Of a DNA stretch of 57,861 nucleotides, positions 13,183-21,546 are shown piece by piece. The notes under the pieces are model-generated. The model made no database searches. It worked only from the letters and a program-made list of their open reading frames with translations, and was not told the origin of the DNA. Both the position numbers and the translations under genes were made by a program. Position 1 is the stretch's first letter. Each line of letters opens with the position of its first letter. Origin of the DNA: Entamoeba histolytica HM-1:IMSS (Eukaryota; Evosea; Mastigamoebida; Endamoebidae). Location: the NCBI RefSeq assembly GCF_000208925.1, contig NW_001914939.1, forward strand, positions 1,159 through 59,019, written 5' to 3'.

Positions 13183-13262
13183 ATGAAAGAATAAGAAAGA
13201 GATGAAAGAATAAGAATAAGAAAGAGGTGAAAGAAAATGAAAGAATAAGAATAAAAAAGAAA
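13183..13262 (+). repeat. Purine-rich imperfect tandem repeat
   Basis: The unit ATGAAAGAATAAGAA starts at 13183, 13202 and 13237, separated by AAGAG and AGGTGAAAG-type spacers. The whole 80 bp is purine-only apart from T. It lies 35 bp upstream of the TBC gene start, in its 5' flank. It may be simple slippage expansion; a regulatory role is not shown. Confidence 0.5.
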
Positions 13263-13296
13263 AAAGAGGAACTAAAAAAAAAGAAAGAAGGAGAGA

Positions 13297-14313
13297 ATGA
13301 GCAAAGAAGTGTATGAGTATTATTGTATCATAGAAGAGCCTGTTGTAGACATCGAAGCGTTACGAGTCAAAGTGATGAAAAATGGAATACCAAACAACAA
13401 CAAACTTCGAGCGAAAATATGGAAATTACTACTAAGATATTATAGAGCAGAACAAAAGACATGGGTCAGTAGTGAAGAAACATATTTAATGATATATAGA
13501 AAACAAAAGGAAATGTATTATGAAGAAAAGAAAAAAGAAGGAGAAGAAAAGCAAGATGAGAAAGAAATGAAAAATAAAAAATTAGCAAGAATAATTGACA
13601 AAGATCTTGCAAGAACAAATGATGGAGAAAATAAAGAAGAATATAATAATGCATTAAGAAGAGTATTAAATATTTTAAGTAATATGCAAGGAGGAATTCC
13701 ATATGTTCAAGGATTAAATATAATTGCAAATGTATTTTATCATGTATTTCTTGATGCATCAGATGCAGCAACAAAAGAATTTGCAGAAGTATCAACACTA
13801 TTTTGTATGTATAATTTATTAACTAACATTCGAGATTGGTTTGATAGTACAAAAGATATGACAAACACAGGAATCCGTGCAGCAATGGGAAGAGTTATGT
13901 ATTGTGTTAAACAAAAAAATCAAAGACTTGCAAATACAATTAATACATTAATAGATCCTTCTTATTATTTATTTAGATGGTTAACATTACTTGGTGCTTC
14001 TGAATTACCTATGGATGTAACAATTAAAATGTGGGACAAAATGTTTTGTGAAATTAGAGGAATGAGATATTTATTTGCTTTTTTAGCTTCTATGATTTTA
14101 GAAATTGAATGTTTAATTGGTAATTTTGAACTGACTTTAAATTTACTTCAACATTATCCTATTAAAGATTTCGATCGTATTGATTTAACCGCTCGTGTTA
14201 TTCTTCGTGATGTTATGCGTGTTAATCCAGCTAGAATCGATTTAAATGAAAAACCTGTTGGGTCTATTCACCCTCTTCCTTCTTCAATTTCCTCTCTTCA
14301 TGATTCTCCTTAA
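13297..14313 (+). CDS. TBC-domain Rab GTPase-activating protein
   Basis: A 338-residue protein that is essentially one TBC domain, predicted to stimulate GTP hydrolysis on a Rab at an endomembrane. Both catalytic fingers are visible. The arginine finger is in IIDKDLARTND (about residues 97-107). The glutamine finger is in YVQGLNIIA (about 135-143). The later helix signature FRWLTLLGASELPMD with KMWDKMF follows near 228-250. After the N-terminal segment (GIPNNNKLRAKIWKLLL), a charged Lys/Glu insertion (about 68-95) separates it from the finger motif. The size and architecture resemble the TBC1D13 group of small TBC proteins, but subfamily placement is only suggestive. Single exon. The 3' flank is T-rich and leads into the duplicated 322-bp segment. 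Confidence 0.9.
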   Translation: MSKEVYEYYCIIEEPVVDIEALRVKVMKNGIPNNNKLRAKIWKLLLRYYRAEQKTWVSSEETYLMIYRKQKEMYYEEKKKEGEEKQDEKEMKNKKLARIIDKDLARTNDGENKEEYNNALRRVLNILSNMQGGIPYVQGLNIIANVFYHVFLDASDAATKEFAEVSTLFCMYNLLTNIRDWFDSTKDMTNTGIRAAMGRVMYCVKQKNQRLANTINTLIDPSYYLFRWLTLLGASELPMDVTIKMWDKMFCEIRGMRYLFAFLASMILEIECLIGNFELTLNLLQHYPIKDFDRIDLTARVILRDVMRVNPARIDLNEKPVGSIHPLPSSISSLHDSP

Positions 14314-14682
14314 ATCTTTTACAACTTCTTATTTGAATTAATCATTTCGTCTATTTATTTCCCTATTATTTCTTTTTTTTCTTCTTATTATTTATTTCAC
14401 TAAATTCTCCTTTTCTTTCCTTTTTTCTTATATTTTCTTGTTTTATCTTGTCTTTTTATTCCTTTTTTTATGTTATTAATTCTTTGTTTCTTCTTCTTTT
14501 ATTATGTCTTCTTGTTTTTCTTTCTTCTTCTCTTTTTATATTTCTCACCCCTTTTATTCTTCTTGTGTTTCTTAGCCTTCTTCTTTTGATTCTATTATGT
14601 CTCTATTTTATTCTCCCTTGTATTAAATAAACTTACACTTAAATTATTTTGTTCATTTATGCCTTTGTATTTCCTTTCTCTT
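14314..14682. other. T-rich 3' flank
   Basis: Low-complexity T/C-rich sequence downstream of the TBC gene. Open frames here (Phe/Leu/Ser/Cys-rich) are compositional. No gene is seen. It ends exactly where perfect identity to 48120 begins. Confidence 0.5.
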
Positions 14683-15004
14683 CTTCCTTTGCTTTAAATC
14701 TCACACATCTCCATCTCTTCCCCTCGTCTTTCTTCTTCTATCATCCCTTTAATCTTTTCAACTATCTCTTTCGTCTTTTGACTCTTACCATCAACCATTC
14801 CTATGTTCATCCATCCATTTCGATTTTCAATCCCCTCACTTATCCCTTTATGTCTCTCTAAACTACACTACTTCGTTAATCTTCTTTCTCTTCCTTCTTT
14901 TCAACTATCTCAAACCTTGAAACTATTCAAAACACTTTCTAATACTATACTTACCATTCTTCCATCATTCTTAATCCATTCATTTGTTAAACTGTCAACT
15001 ACAT
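14683..15004 (-). repeat. 322-bp inverted copy of importin-like 3' end
   Basis: On the minus strand this segment is, base for base as far as I can read, identical to 47799-48120 (paired positions sum to 62803). It carries the last 31 codons and stop of the importin-alpha-like gene plus about 225 bp of its 3' flank. Homology stops sharply on both sides. Just past 15004 the minus strand still resembles the gene weakly (GTAGAG and ATGTAG words with a few extra bases). There is no upstream coding part here, so it is a gene fragment, not a gene. The plus-strand frame across it (about 14803-15030) is an antisense shadow. Confidence 0.93.
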
Positions 15005-15607
15005 ACTCCCACTCTACAATAAAAATTTAATTTTAATTGTCATTTTATCTATTATGAATTATTCATCCCTCTAAAAGCAATTAAATTTGTGTTATTTGGT
15101 AGTTTGTTTGGTGAGTCTTTCACCGTCTAGTCATTATAGAATGGATAGTAGAGATCCAAAAACAATATCAGTTATATTTAACAATAGTATTATTTAGTAT
15201 CTTTAATAGCTATCTTAATTCCACTGAAAGTAATGTTTAATATTGTTTTGTAATAAATAGATAAGAGAAAGCTAGAAAAAAAAGGGTGAAAAGTTCTATC
15301 TTCGTTTAAGAGAAAATAAAGATTTATTTTCAAGACAATAGACAGAGACTACACGCGATACGTGTATGTTTCATTCAACACATTATACTTAGAATGTTCC
15401 GAGCATAACTTGAATTACAAAGACATTCATTAAACACGGATTAACAGATAGTAAGAATCTTATGTTAGTTGATTGAAAAAAATGGGGATATTTTGAATTG
15501 AGTAAAAATTTGAATAGTTTTTGTTATTAAAAAACAATAAAACTAAAAAATTTTATAAAAAAGAAGAACTAAACTAATTAATTATTTTGTTATTTTCATA
15601 AATTAAA
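15005..15607. other. Unannotated 600 bp with two hairpins
   Basis: No protein gene is seen, but the sequence is visibly more complex than other spacers. A perfect 5-bp hairpin GGTGA-GTCTT-TCACC lies at 15110-15124, and another, ACACG-CGATA-CGTGT, at 15351-15365. These may mark a structured RNA or a decayed gene. I tried and failed to match tRNA, U5, U6 and SRP RNA features. The last 100 bp before the eIF4E start are A/T-rich and would hold its promoter. Confidence 0.35.
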
Positions 15608-16225
15608 ATGACTACAACAAAAGAAATTGTTCCAGTTCATTTTTTGACAACTGGTTGGACATATTGGTTTGACTTAGGGATAAACCAAGTTTTTTCCACT
15701 TCTGGAGTTACTGCAACACCTATTTATACTACTCATTCAGTAGAAGAATTTTGGGGATTATATGATAGTATTGAAAAACAAACAACACTACCAAAAGGAA
15801 TTGATTCATTTTTCTTTAGAAGTGGTATTGAACCAAAAACAACAGAAAACGGTGGAAAATTACAATTTAATTTACAAATTAATACTTCAAGTAAAGCAGA
15901 ATTTGCTGAAGATGTATGGTTAAAACTTGTTTGTTTTCTCAGTTTAATTATTTACTCAAAAGATAGCCAACATAAAGCAAGAAAAATTAAATGGTAGATG
16001 TTGTCTTGTATTGGAGAAACAATTCCACTAAGGGATAAAGTAAATGGAGTTTCATTTTCATTAAGAAGTTTTGCCAAATTAACTGTTTGGTTGAAGACAG
16101 ATAAAGAAGATGATTTAAGAAAAGTTATATCATTTATGAGAACAACATTAAACATACCAACATCCATTGACTTCCATTTCTTTTCTCATAGAGGAAAAAA
16201 TACTACTATTAAAGAATTAAATTGA
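15608..16225 (+). CDS. eIF4E-like cap-binding factor (one intron)
   Basis: Exons 15608-15928 and 15998-16225 flank a 69-nt intron (GTTTGT to GGTAG) and give 182 residues. Splicing joins WLKL to MLSCIGE, restoring the eIF4E family pattern W-L-x-x-L-L-x-x-I-G-E; unspliced, the frame stops at the TAG of the acceptor. Family marks: GWTYWFD (17-23), SVEEFWGLYDSI (44-55, including the tryptophan that contacts eIF4G), GIEP (73-76), and a late Trp at about 138. eIF4E binds the mRNA 5' cap for translation initiation. Oddly, the positions of the two cap-stacking tryptophans hold Phe29 and Thr78 by my alignment, and the acidic residue after the second is Thr79. Cap affinity may therefore differ from the canonical protein. 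Confidence 0.88.
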
Positions 16226-16286
16226 GCAATATTATCTTAATTCTTTCTTTTTTGTTTGAAGTTTTTGAACTTAAAAATATCAGATA

Positions 16287-16965
16287 ATGAAAACTAATTC
16301 ACCATTCAATAACTTCAATAAAATACTCTTTATTGTTTGTTTGTGGTATTATATGAATTAAAAACCTTATTGAATTAATTTAATAGCCTTGTTGGTCAGT
16401 AGGAAATGTAGGACAGTTATGTGCTGACTTGATTATTAATTCATTAGAACTTAAACAACAAGTCATTCTTCAACATGAATTTCTCATTCCATATGTTGCA
16501 CCACCCATTTATGACCACATTAAATCACCAACATTTGCTGCTACAATTTATGGGAATGAAGAAATGAATGTTATTCAATTACGATCAACGTTTATTGCAT
16601 CTAGATACCTTGAATTTTGTAGAGACTTTGCTGAATGTATTAAATCATTACAACCATCTGAAGTTATATTTTTATATTCTTCTTCAAAAGGAGAGTTAGG
16701 GGATCTTTTATTTAGTAGTGATAAAGTTATTGAAAAATCACCAATAACGAAAGAATTATATTCAACTCTATCAAAAAGTAATCTTAAATGTAAGATTGTT
16801 CATTGTACTTGTTATGAAGGTGATAATAGACCAGATGCTATTCAAATGTATTCTTTATTAAAGAAGGAATATCAATGGAATAAAGAAATTAAACAAGTTC
16901 AGTCATGGAATAATTCTACATTATGGGGTGAATTAGATGAAGATGTTCGAGCTGTTATGTTTTAA
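16287..16965 (+). CDS. Proteasome assembly chaperone 2-like (one intron)
   Basis: Exon 1 is 16287-16334 (16 codons) and exon 2 is 16387-16965, giving 208 residues. They are separated by a 52-nt intron with GTTTGT and TAG borders. Splicing gives ILFI-PCWSVGNVGQL-CADLIINSL. This matches the PAC2/PSMG2 N-terminal signature VSVGNVGQLA-DLIIS-L, which is the main evidence for both the family and the intron. Other shared blocks are VIQLRSTFI, the segment around EVIFLYSSS, and YEGDNRPDAI near the C-terminus. PAC2 pairs with PAC1 to assemble the 20S proteasome alpha ring. The protein ends in VMF, reminiscent of the ALF end of human PAC2. An upstream TTTGAACTTAAAAAT (about 16266-16278) resembles the Entamoeba GAAC promoter element. 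Confidence 0.85.
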
Positions 16966-17063
16966 TTGAAGAATTTAAAAATAATATTTTAATAATAAAT
17001 AAGTTATATATTATTATATTAACATTTTGTGTCTTATCAAAAAAGACTAAAAAAGTATAATAT

Positions 17064-18344
17064 ATGAAAAACATTCCTACTACTCAACAACATGCAGAAA
17101 ATATTATGAAATTAGAAGAAAAATGGAAATATAGAAAAATCCCACTTCCTACAGAAGATAAAATGGTTATGTTAAGATTGAGAGAATTAGGAGAACCAAT
17201 TATGTTATTTGGAGAAGAATTTGAGAGTAGAAGAGAGAGACTGAGAGATGCATTAGCTAAAGTTGGTTCTGACCAAGGATTTCCACAATGTGCACTTACA
17301 GAAGAAAAAACCGACCAACTAATAACTAAATTACATTATACTGATGGTGGAGAAGAATTAATTGGAATAAGAAGATGGTTGTTAGTTGATAGTTTACTTA
17401 GAGCTAAGTCAAGAACGAAAGAAGAAATTCATTATGTTCAACACAAATATGAGTCAATACATAATGTTGGTTCAATGATTGGAGATGAATATAGAGTTTT
17501 ACGATGTAAAGTAGGAAGAAAAAGTGTTATCACAGGGGGTGCAGATGGGAAAGTCAGAGTATGGGATTTAAGTGATTGTTCAAAAATAAGAGAAACGAGT
17601 GTTGAAGGACAAATTTATTCATTAAATTTTTCACCTATTGAAGAAGCACCAATTGATTTTGTTGTAGGAACATCACAAGGGTATGTCAAATTATTTGCAA
17701 AAAATGAAGAACAACCACTTGGTATTCAAAGTCATACTGATAGAGTGAATGCGGTAGAATTTCATCAATCAGGAAGATTTTTACTAACAGGGTCTCATGA
17801 TTCAATGATAAAATTATGGGATTTAGAGAATGGAGGATGTGTATTAAAACAAACTGGACATAGTGGTTCTGTAAGATGTATTGGATGGCAACGAGATGGT
17901 GGGATATTTGCATCAGGAGGAAATGATCGTATTGTTCATTTATTTGATGTTCGAAATGGTAAACAAATAGGAAAGTATGAAGGACATGCATCTACAATAA
18001 CTAGTCTAGACTGGCATTGTAATGGAGGAGTATTAGTCACAGCATCTGATGATAATACAGTAAAATTATGGGATATTCGAATGGAAAGATGTGGATATAC
18101 TATTCCAGCACATAGTACTATTGTCACAGCCGTAAAATTAAGTCATCAAGGAGATTTATTACTAACAAGTAGTTTTGACCATTCCATTAAACTTTGGTCA
18201 TTAAAAAATTGGAATTGGAAATTGGTATGTAAATATGAAGAACATTCAAAGCCAGTTGTAGATGTAGATTGGTTAGAGGATGATGAAGGATTTATTTCGT
18301 GTGGTTTTGATAAAACATGGAAAATATATAAGACTGAAGAATGA
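17064..18344 (+). CDS. U4/U6 snRNP protein PRP4 (WD40)
   Basis: A 426-residue protein with the PRP4 layout. An N-terminal SFM (splicing factor motif) segment shows KIPLPTEDKMVMLRLRELGE, then FGEEFESRRERLRDAL (about residues 30-73). About seven WD40 repeats run from roughly 140 to the end, with clear VRVWDLSD, IKLWDLENG, VHLFDVRNG, VKLWDIRM and IKLWSLKN strand ends. PRP4 (PRPF4) is the 60-kDa U4/U6 di-snRNP protein that works with PRP3 and cyclophilin H in tri-snRNP assembly. Its presence fits the many introns here. Single exon; the start is the first ATG after an A/T-rich spacer. Confidence 0.93.
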   Translation: MKNIPTTQQHAENIMKLEEKWKYRKIPLPTEDKMVMLRLRELGEPIMLFGEEFESRRERLRDALAKVGSDQGFPQCALTEEKTDQLITKLHYTDGGEELIGIRRWLLVDSLLRAKSRTKEEIHYVQHKYESIHNVGSMIGDEYRVLRCKVGRKSVITGGADGKVRVWDLSDCSKIRETSVEGQIYSLNFSPIEEAPIDFVVGTSQGYVKLFAKNEEQPLGIQSHTDRVNAVEFHQSGRFLLTGSHDSMIKLWDLENGGCVLKQTGHSGSVRCIGWQRDGGIFASGGNDRIVHLFDVRNGKQIGKYEGHASTITSLDWHCNGGVLVTASDDNTVKLWDIRMERCGYTIPAHSTIVTAVKLSHQGDLLLTSSFDHSIKLWSLKNWNWKLVCKYEEHSKPVVDVDWLEDDEGFISCGFDKTWKIYKTEE

Positions 18345-18565
18345 ATGAGTTTTTTGTTGGTAAAACTTCAATTTGATTAAAAAAAAAGAAATTAAAAATC
18401 AAAAGAATAAAGTTTTTTATTGATTGGTATATGAGCAAATTGACTTTATAAAAATCATTTGATTTTCCCGATTATTTACTCCAATACAAATAATTAGAAT
18501 CTGTCTTTACAACTTTTTTATGTTTCTAAAACTATAAAAATTGAACTAATTATCTTTATTTCATT

Positions 18566-19220
18566 ATGGCTGATACTAAACACAAAATAGTTATGGTTGG
18601 TGATTTTTCTACAGGTAAAACTTGTATGTTAATTAGACTTTCACAAAACTTCTTTGATACACAACATAATCCAACTATTGGAGCATCATTTTTGAAAGAA
18701 GTAATGTTTGTTAGTTTTTAGTTAATAAATTAAATTAAAATGATTAAAAAGAAAGTGAAATAAAAATAATACTTCTAGTGAACTTGAGAATGGAAGTAAA
18801 GTTGAAATGAACTTATGGGATACAAGTGGAGATGAACGATTTAGAAGTGTTATGCCTGTTTATTTTAGAGGAGCAGATTGTGCTATTATTGTTTATGATG
18901 TAACTCGTCGTGAAACATTTGAAAGTCTAGATTATTGGATTGATTTAACACGTAAAAGTGGAGGAGATGATATTGCTATTGTTCTTGTTGGTGCAAAATG
19001 TGATTTGAAAAAAGAGGTTAGTGATGAAGAAGCTCAAAATTACAGTAAACGTGTTGGATATCCACTTATTTTATGTTCATCTTATAGTGGTGAAAACATT
19101 ACAAAAGTATTCCAAACTGCTGCTTCATCAATAAAAAAATCAGCTGTGACAGTTTCAAATAACTCAGGTGTTAGTATCAATGACCCATCACCAAACAAGA
19201 ATGCAGGGGGATGTTGTTAG
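18566..19220 (+). CDS. Atypical Rab GTPase (one intron)
   Basis: Exons 18566-18705 and 18779-19220 flank a 73-nt intron (GTTTGT to TTCTAG), giving 193 residues. Splicing creates ASFLKEV-IELENGSKVEMNLWD, the Rab effector-switch region that the unspliced frame lacks. The P-loop is GDFSTGKT (12-19). The C-terminus is AGGCC, a double-cysteine geranylgeranylation site. Two GTPase motifs deviate. The G3 box is DTSGDERF, with Asp65 where the catalytic Gln normally sits. The G4 box is GAKCD, with Ala119 in place of the Asn of NKxD. It is therefore a lineage-type Rab with possibly altered hydrolysis or nucleotide preference. TTGAACTAAT about 20 bp upstream resembles the GAAC promoter element. Confidence 0.92.
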
Positions 19221-19376
19221 TTTTAATTAACATCAATAATAAAATGATTTTTTTGTTTTATTTATAGATTTTGTATATAAAACATTTTTTTATTTAAATA
19301 TCAAAAAAAAAACACAAATTAAAAAATAAAATTTTTTGTTCAAAACAAACTGAAAAAAGATTATTTAAAATAATTG

Positions 19377-20093
19377 ATGGAATATATTTCTCCAGAAGGA
19401 TATCGTCTTGATGGAAGAAGAACAACAGAAATGAGAAAGTGTGAAATGGAAATTAACTTTTTAAGCACTGCTGATGGATCAGCAAGAGTAAGAATGGGTA
19501 ATACTATTGTTGAAGCAGTTGTATTTGGTCCATTAGAAGGAAGAAGAAGAAATAGAGAAGGAGCTGAGCTTATGGTATCATATTCACAAGCTACATTTGC
19601 AACAAGAAAAAGAAGAGAACAAATGCACGATAGAACAATGATTGAAACAGCAGAGTTATTAAAACAAATGTATGAACAAATTATTATTACAAAACTTCTT
19701 CCAGAAACTATGATTGATTTAAGAGTACAAGTTATGCAAGATGATGGTAGTGTTACAGCGGCTGTAATTAATGCATGTACATTAGCATTAATTGATGCAG
19801 GAATACCAATGATTGATATTGTAGCAGCAGCAGAAGGAGGATATATTGATGGAAAAATGGTAGTTGATATGAATAAAGATGAAGAGAATGTTGGAACAGT
19901 ATTTAATGTTCATACTGCTATAATGCAAAAGAGTGGTGCTGTGGCATTACTTCAAACAGAAGGAAAAATGCCATTACAAAGACTAGGAGATTTATTATCT
20001 ATAGTAGAAGAAGGAGCAAAAACAATAGGAATTGAAATGAAGAAAAGAATTAGAGAATATGGTAATGAAGTGTTATCATATCAAACTATTTGA
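19377..20093 (+). CDS. Exosome core subunit RRP41 (RNase PH fold)
   Basis: A 238-residue RNase PH-domain protein. It begins EYISPEGYRLDGRR, the typical RRP41 opening, followed by GSARVRMGNT and VFGPLEGRRRN. Later blocks are VQVMQDDGSVTAAVINACTLAL, DAGIPMIDIVAA and LLQTEGKMP. This places it with RRP41/SKI4 rather than RRP42/43/45/46 or MTR3. RRP41 is one of six RNase PH-like subunits forming the exosome ring, which threads RNA to the attached nucleases for 3'-5' processing and decay. The first ATG is at 19377; an in-frame TTG just before it is not used here. The length is that of the family core with no extensions. The A-rich 5' flank has a TATTTAAAATAA-like TATA candidate close to the start. 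Confidence 0.92.
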   Translation: MEYISPEGYRLDGRRTTEMRKCEMEINFLSTADGSARVRMGNTIVEAVVFGPLEGRRRNREGAELMVSYSQATFATRKRREQMHDRTMIETAELLKQMYEQIIITKLLPETMIDLRVQVMQDDGSVTAAVINACTLALIDAGIPMIDIVAAAEGGYIDGKMVVDMNKDEENVGTVFNVHTAIMQKSGAVALLQTEGKMPLQRLGDLLSIVEEGAKTIGIEMKKRIREYGNEVLSYQTI

Positions 20094-20184
20094 TCTTAAT
20101 GAATATTGATTGGTTATGATATAGTTTCATTCTTCGTTTCTTTTATTAAAATTGAACTTATTTTCTCTATTTTAAATTTCTTGT

Positions 20185-20478
20185 ATGACTACTCCACAAG
20201 ACTCTATTAATAGTCAACAATTATCTTCACCAGCTTTCAAAGAAACTAAAGAGTCTGAGTTTGATGATTATTCACAAAATAGTCATTTTATTAATCCCAA
20301 TATTATTGCATTAGGATTAGCTAAAATAGGAATAAATTCTGTTCTTGATGCATTAGATAAAGGAGAAACAGCAAAAAATGAATCACGACAACCAGTTTTA
20401 CCTAATAAAGCATATGAACAATTAAATTTATTTAATACAACTCATAAAGTAATTGAAGAGAAAACAGGAAAAAAATAA
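20185..20478 (+). CDS. Small hypothetical protein
   Basis: A 97-residue open frame from an ATG, preceded by ATTGAACTTATTTTCTC (about 20150), a plausible GAAC promoter element. The product is Ser/Gln/Asp-rich at the N-terminus. A central helix-like block follows (INPNIIALGLAKIGINSVLD), then a hydrophilic Lys-rich end. No family is recognised. It has no signal peptide and no membrane segment. The amino-acid mix looks like a real protein rather than a compositional frame. Confidence 0.6.
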   Translation: MTTPQDSINSQQLSSPAFKETKESEFDDYSQNSHFINPNIIALGLAKIGINSVLDALDKGETAKNESRQPVLPNKAYEQLNLFNTTHKVIEEKTGKK

Positions 20479-20535
20479 CAAAGAAATAATCATTTGCATT
20501 AGATTAATTCAATTTGTAATTTCATTAACAATTAG

Positions 20536-21078
20536 TTAAACAATATAACACGACTTATTTTCTTTATAATAGTTTTTATAAATCAAATCTACAAGATATT
20601 CTACTGACTCAACAACTTGGCTATGTTGTTTAGCAGTTAATGCAAAATACCTCATGGAATGTTCTGTAGCAAATTGTTGTGCAATTCCATTTTGAACAAC
20701 AACAGAACCATCCGACTTATTTCCAATAAGAATAAGACTCATATCCTGTGAGCCATATTTTTTGATATTTGTATAAAGTTGTTGAAGTGCATCAAAAGAT
20801 TCTTGAGATGTTCTATCAAATACTAACGCACATCCATGACATTTTTGGAAATAAAAATAATTGTTTGGGTCATCTTTTTCAATTCCCATTGAATCAACCA
20901 TCTCAATATCAAATACGTTTTTCTTTCTTTTATCTTCTTTGTTTATTTTGTCAATTGAAACAGGATTTTCATGAAATTCTTCATTACAATATTGTTGTAT
21001 TAGTGATGTCTTTCCAACACCAAATGTTCCAACAAAGACAATTCTCATTTTAGGTTTATTGGGTTGTGTTTGGTTCAT
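20536..21078 (-). CDS. Divergent Ras-like small GTPase with CaaX box
   Basis: A 180-residue small GTPase on the minus strand. The P-loop is GTFGVGKTS (17-25). G3 is DSMG at 62-65, followed by Ile66 where Ras and Rab proteins have the catalytic Gln. G4 is a good NKSD (about 120-123) and G5 is LTAKQ. The protein ends CYIV, a CaaX prenylation box, which points to Ras/Rho-like membrane anchoring rather than a Rab double cysteine. Switch I (VSIDKINKEDKRKK) is unusual and Lys-rich. It is probably a lineage-specific Ras-superfamily member. The missing Gln suggests slow or GAP-dependent hydrolysis, which is inference. Its 3' end faces the 3' end of the small gene at 20185. Confidence 0.85.
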   Translation of the reverse strand: MNQTQPNKPKMRIVFVGTFGVGKTSLIQQYCNEEFHENPVSIDKINKEDKRKKNVFDIEMVDSMGIEKDDPNNYFYFQKCHGCALVFDRTSQESFDALQQLYTNIKKYGSQDMSLILIGNKSDGSVVVQNGIAQQFATEHSMRYFALTAKQHSQVVESVEYLVDLIYKNYYKENKSCYIV

Positions 21079-21207
21079 GCGAAAATAAATGATAAAATTA
21101 TTGTTTCTTTTTGTCTCTTTTCAAAAAATAAATATTTATCTGTGTTATATATAACGTAAATAAGAAAGAATAAAAGTATTGTTGATTAGAACTACATAAA
21201 TTTTATA

Positions 21208-21465
21208 ATGATTCGTCTCCAACATAATAAAGTTGATAACGATCCTTTGTTGATTAAAGCAAGAGAAATGACAAAAGAATTCCATGAACATAGTGGTAAT
21301 TGTATTGTTAATGGAGTAACATATACATACTCTGCAATTGAATTTTTTGAAGGAGCTCAACGAATGTACATTGCTACAATTAATAGAAATGGTCAATTGT
21401 CAAATGGTAAAGCAAGTTGTTTACCTGAAGCATATGCTCAAGCATTTAAATCATTTATTCAATAA
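21208..21465 (+). CDS. Small hypothetical protein
   Basis: An 85-residue frame with ordinary, mixed amino-acid composition, for example EFHEHSGNCIVNGVTYTY and NGKASCLPEAYAQAF. This makes it more credible than the shadow frames. It has no signal peptide or transmembrane segment. It sits between a Ras-like gene transcribed away from it and a minus-strand gene that converges on its 3' end. Family unknown. Confidence 0.55.
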   Translation: MIRLQHNKVDNDPLLIKAREMTKEFHEHSGNCIVNGVTYTYSAIEFFEGAQRMYIATINRNGQLSNGKASCLPEAYAQAFKSFIQ

Positions 21466-21546
21466 ATAGAGAAATATTAATTGAAAAAAGAAGATATAAC
21501 CAACAAATTAAATTAATTTTAACTTGATAAACATATTTTTTAGTTA

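Larger units (their letters stand above)
9181..13296. other. A-rich gene desert, opposite skew
   Basis: About 4 kb with the opposite base skew: the plus strand is rich in GAA, AAA, AAT and ATG words. Plus-strand translation is Lys/Glu/Asn/Ile-rich with stops every few tens of codons, for example 9360-9660 and 11840-12240. The change from T-rich to A-rich at about 9.1-9.2 kb is abrupt. Two sub-features at the 3' end (12848-13018 and 13183-13262) are listed separately. A C/A-rich stretch of TCACACTT- and CACATC-like words lies at about 13029-13090. Confidence 0.5.

Noticed and set aside
14803..15030. 75-codon open frame, also present on the opposite strand at 47758-48000
   Set aside because: It is the antisense of the importin-like gene's 3' end, seen at both copies of the duplication. 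The repeated DNA, not a protein, explains it.
15110..15124. Possible tRNA or U5 snRNA around the GGTGA/TCACC hairpin and the ATCTT...AAGAT stem near 15298-15323
   Set aside because: No cloverleaf, no T-loop consensus and no U5 loop sequence; stems are too short and loop sizes are wrong.
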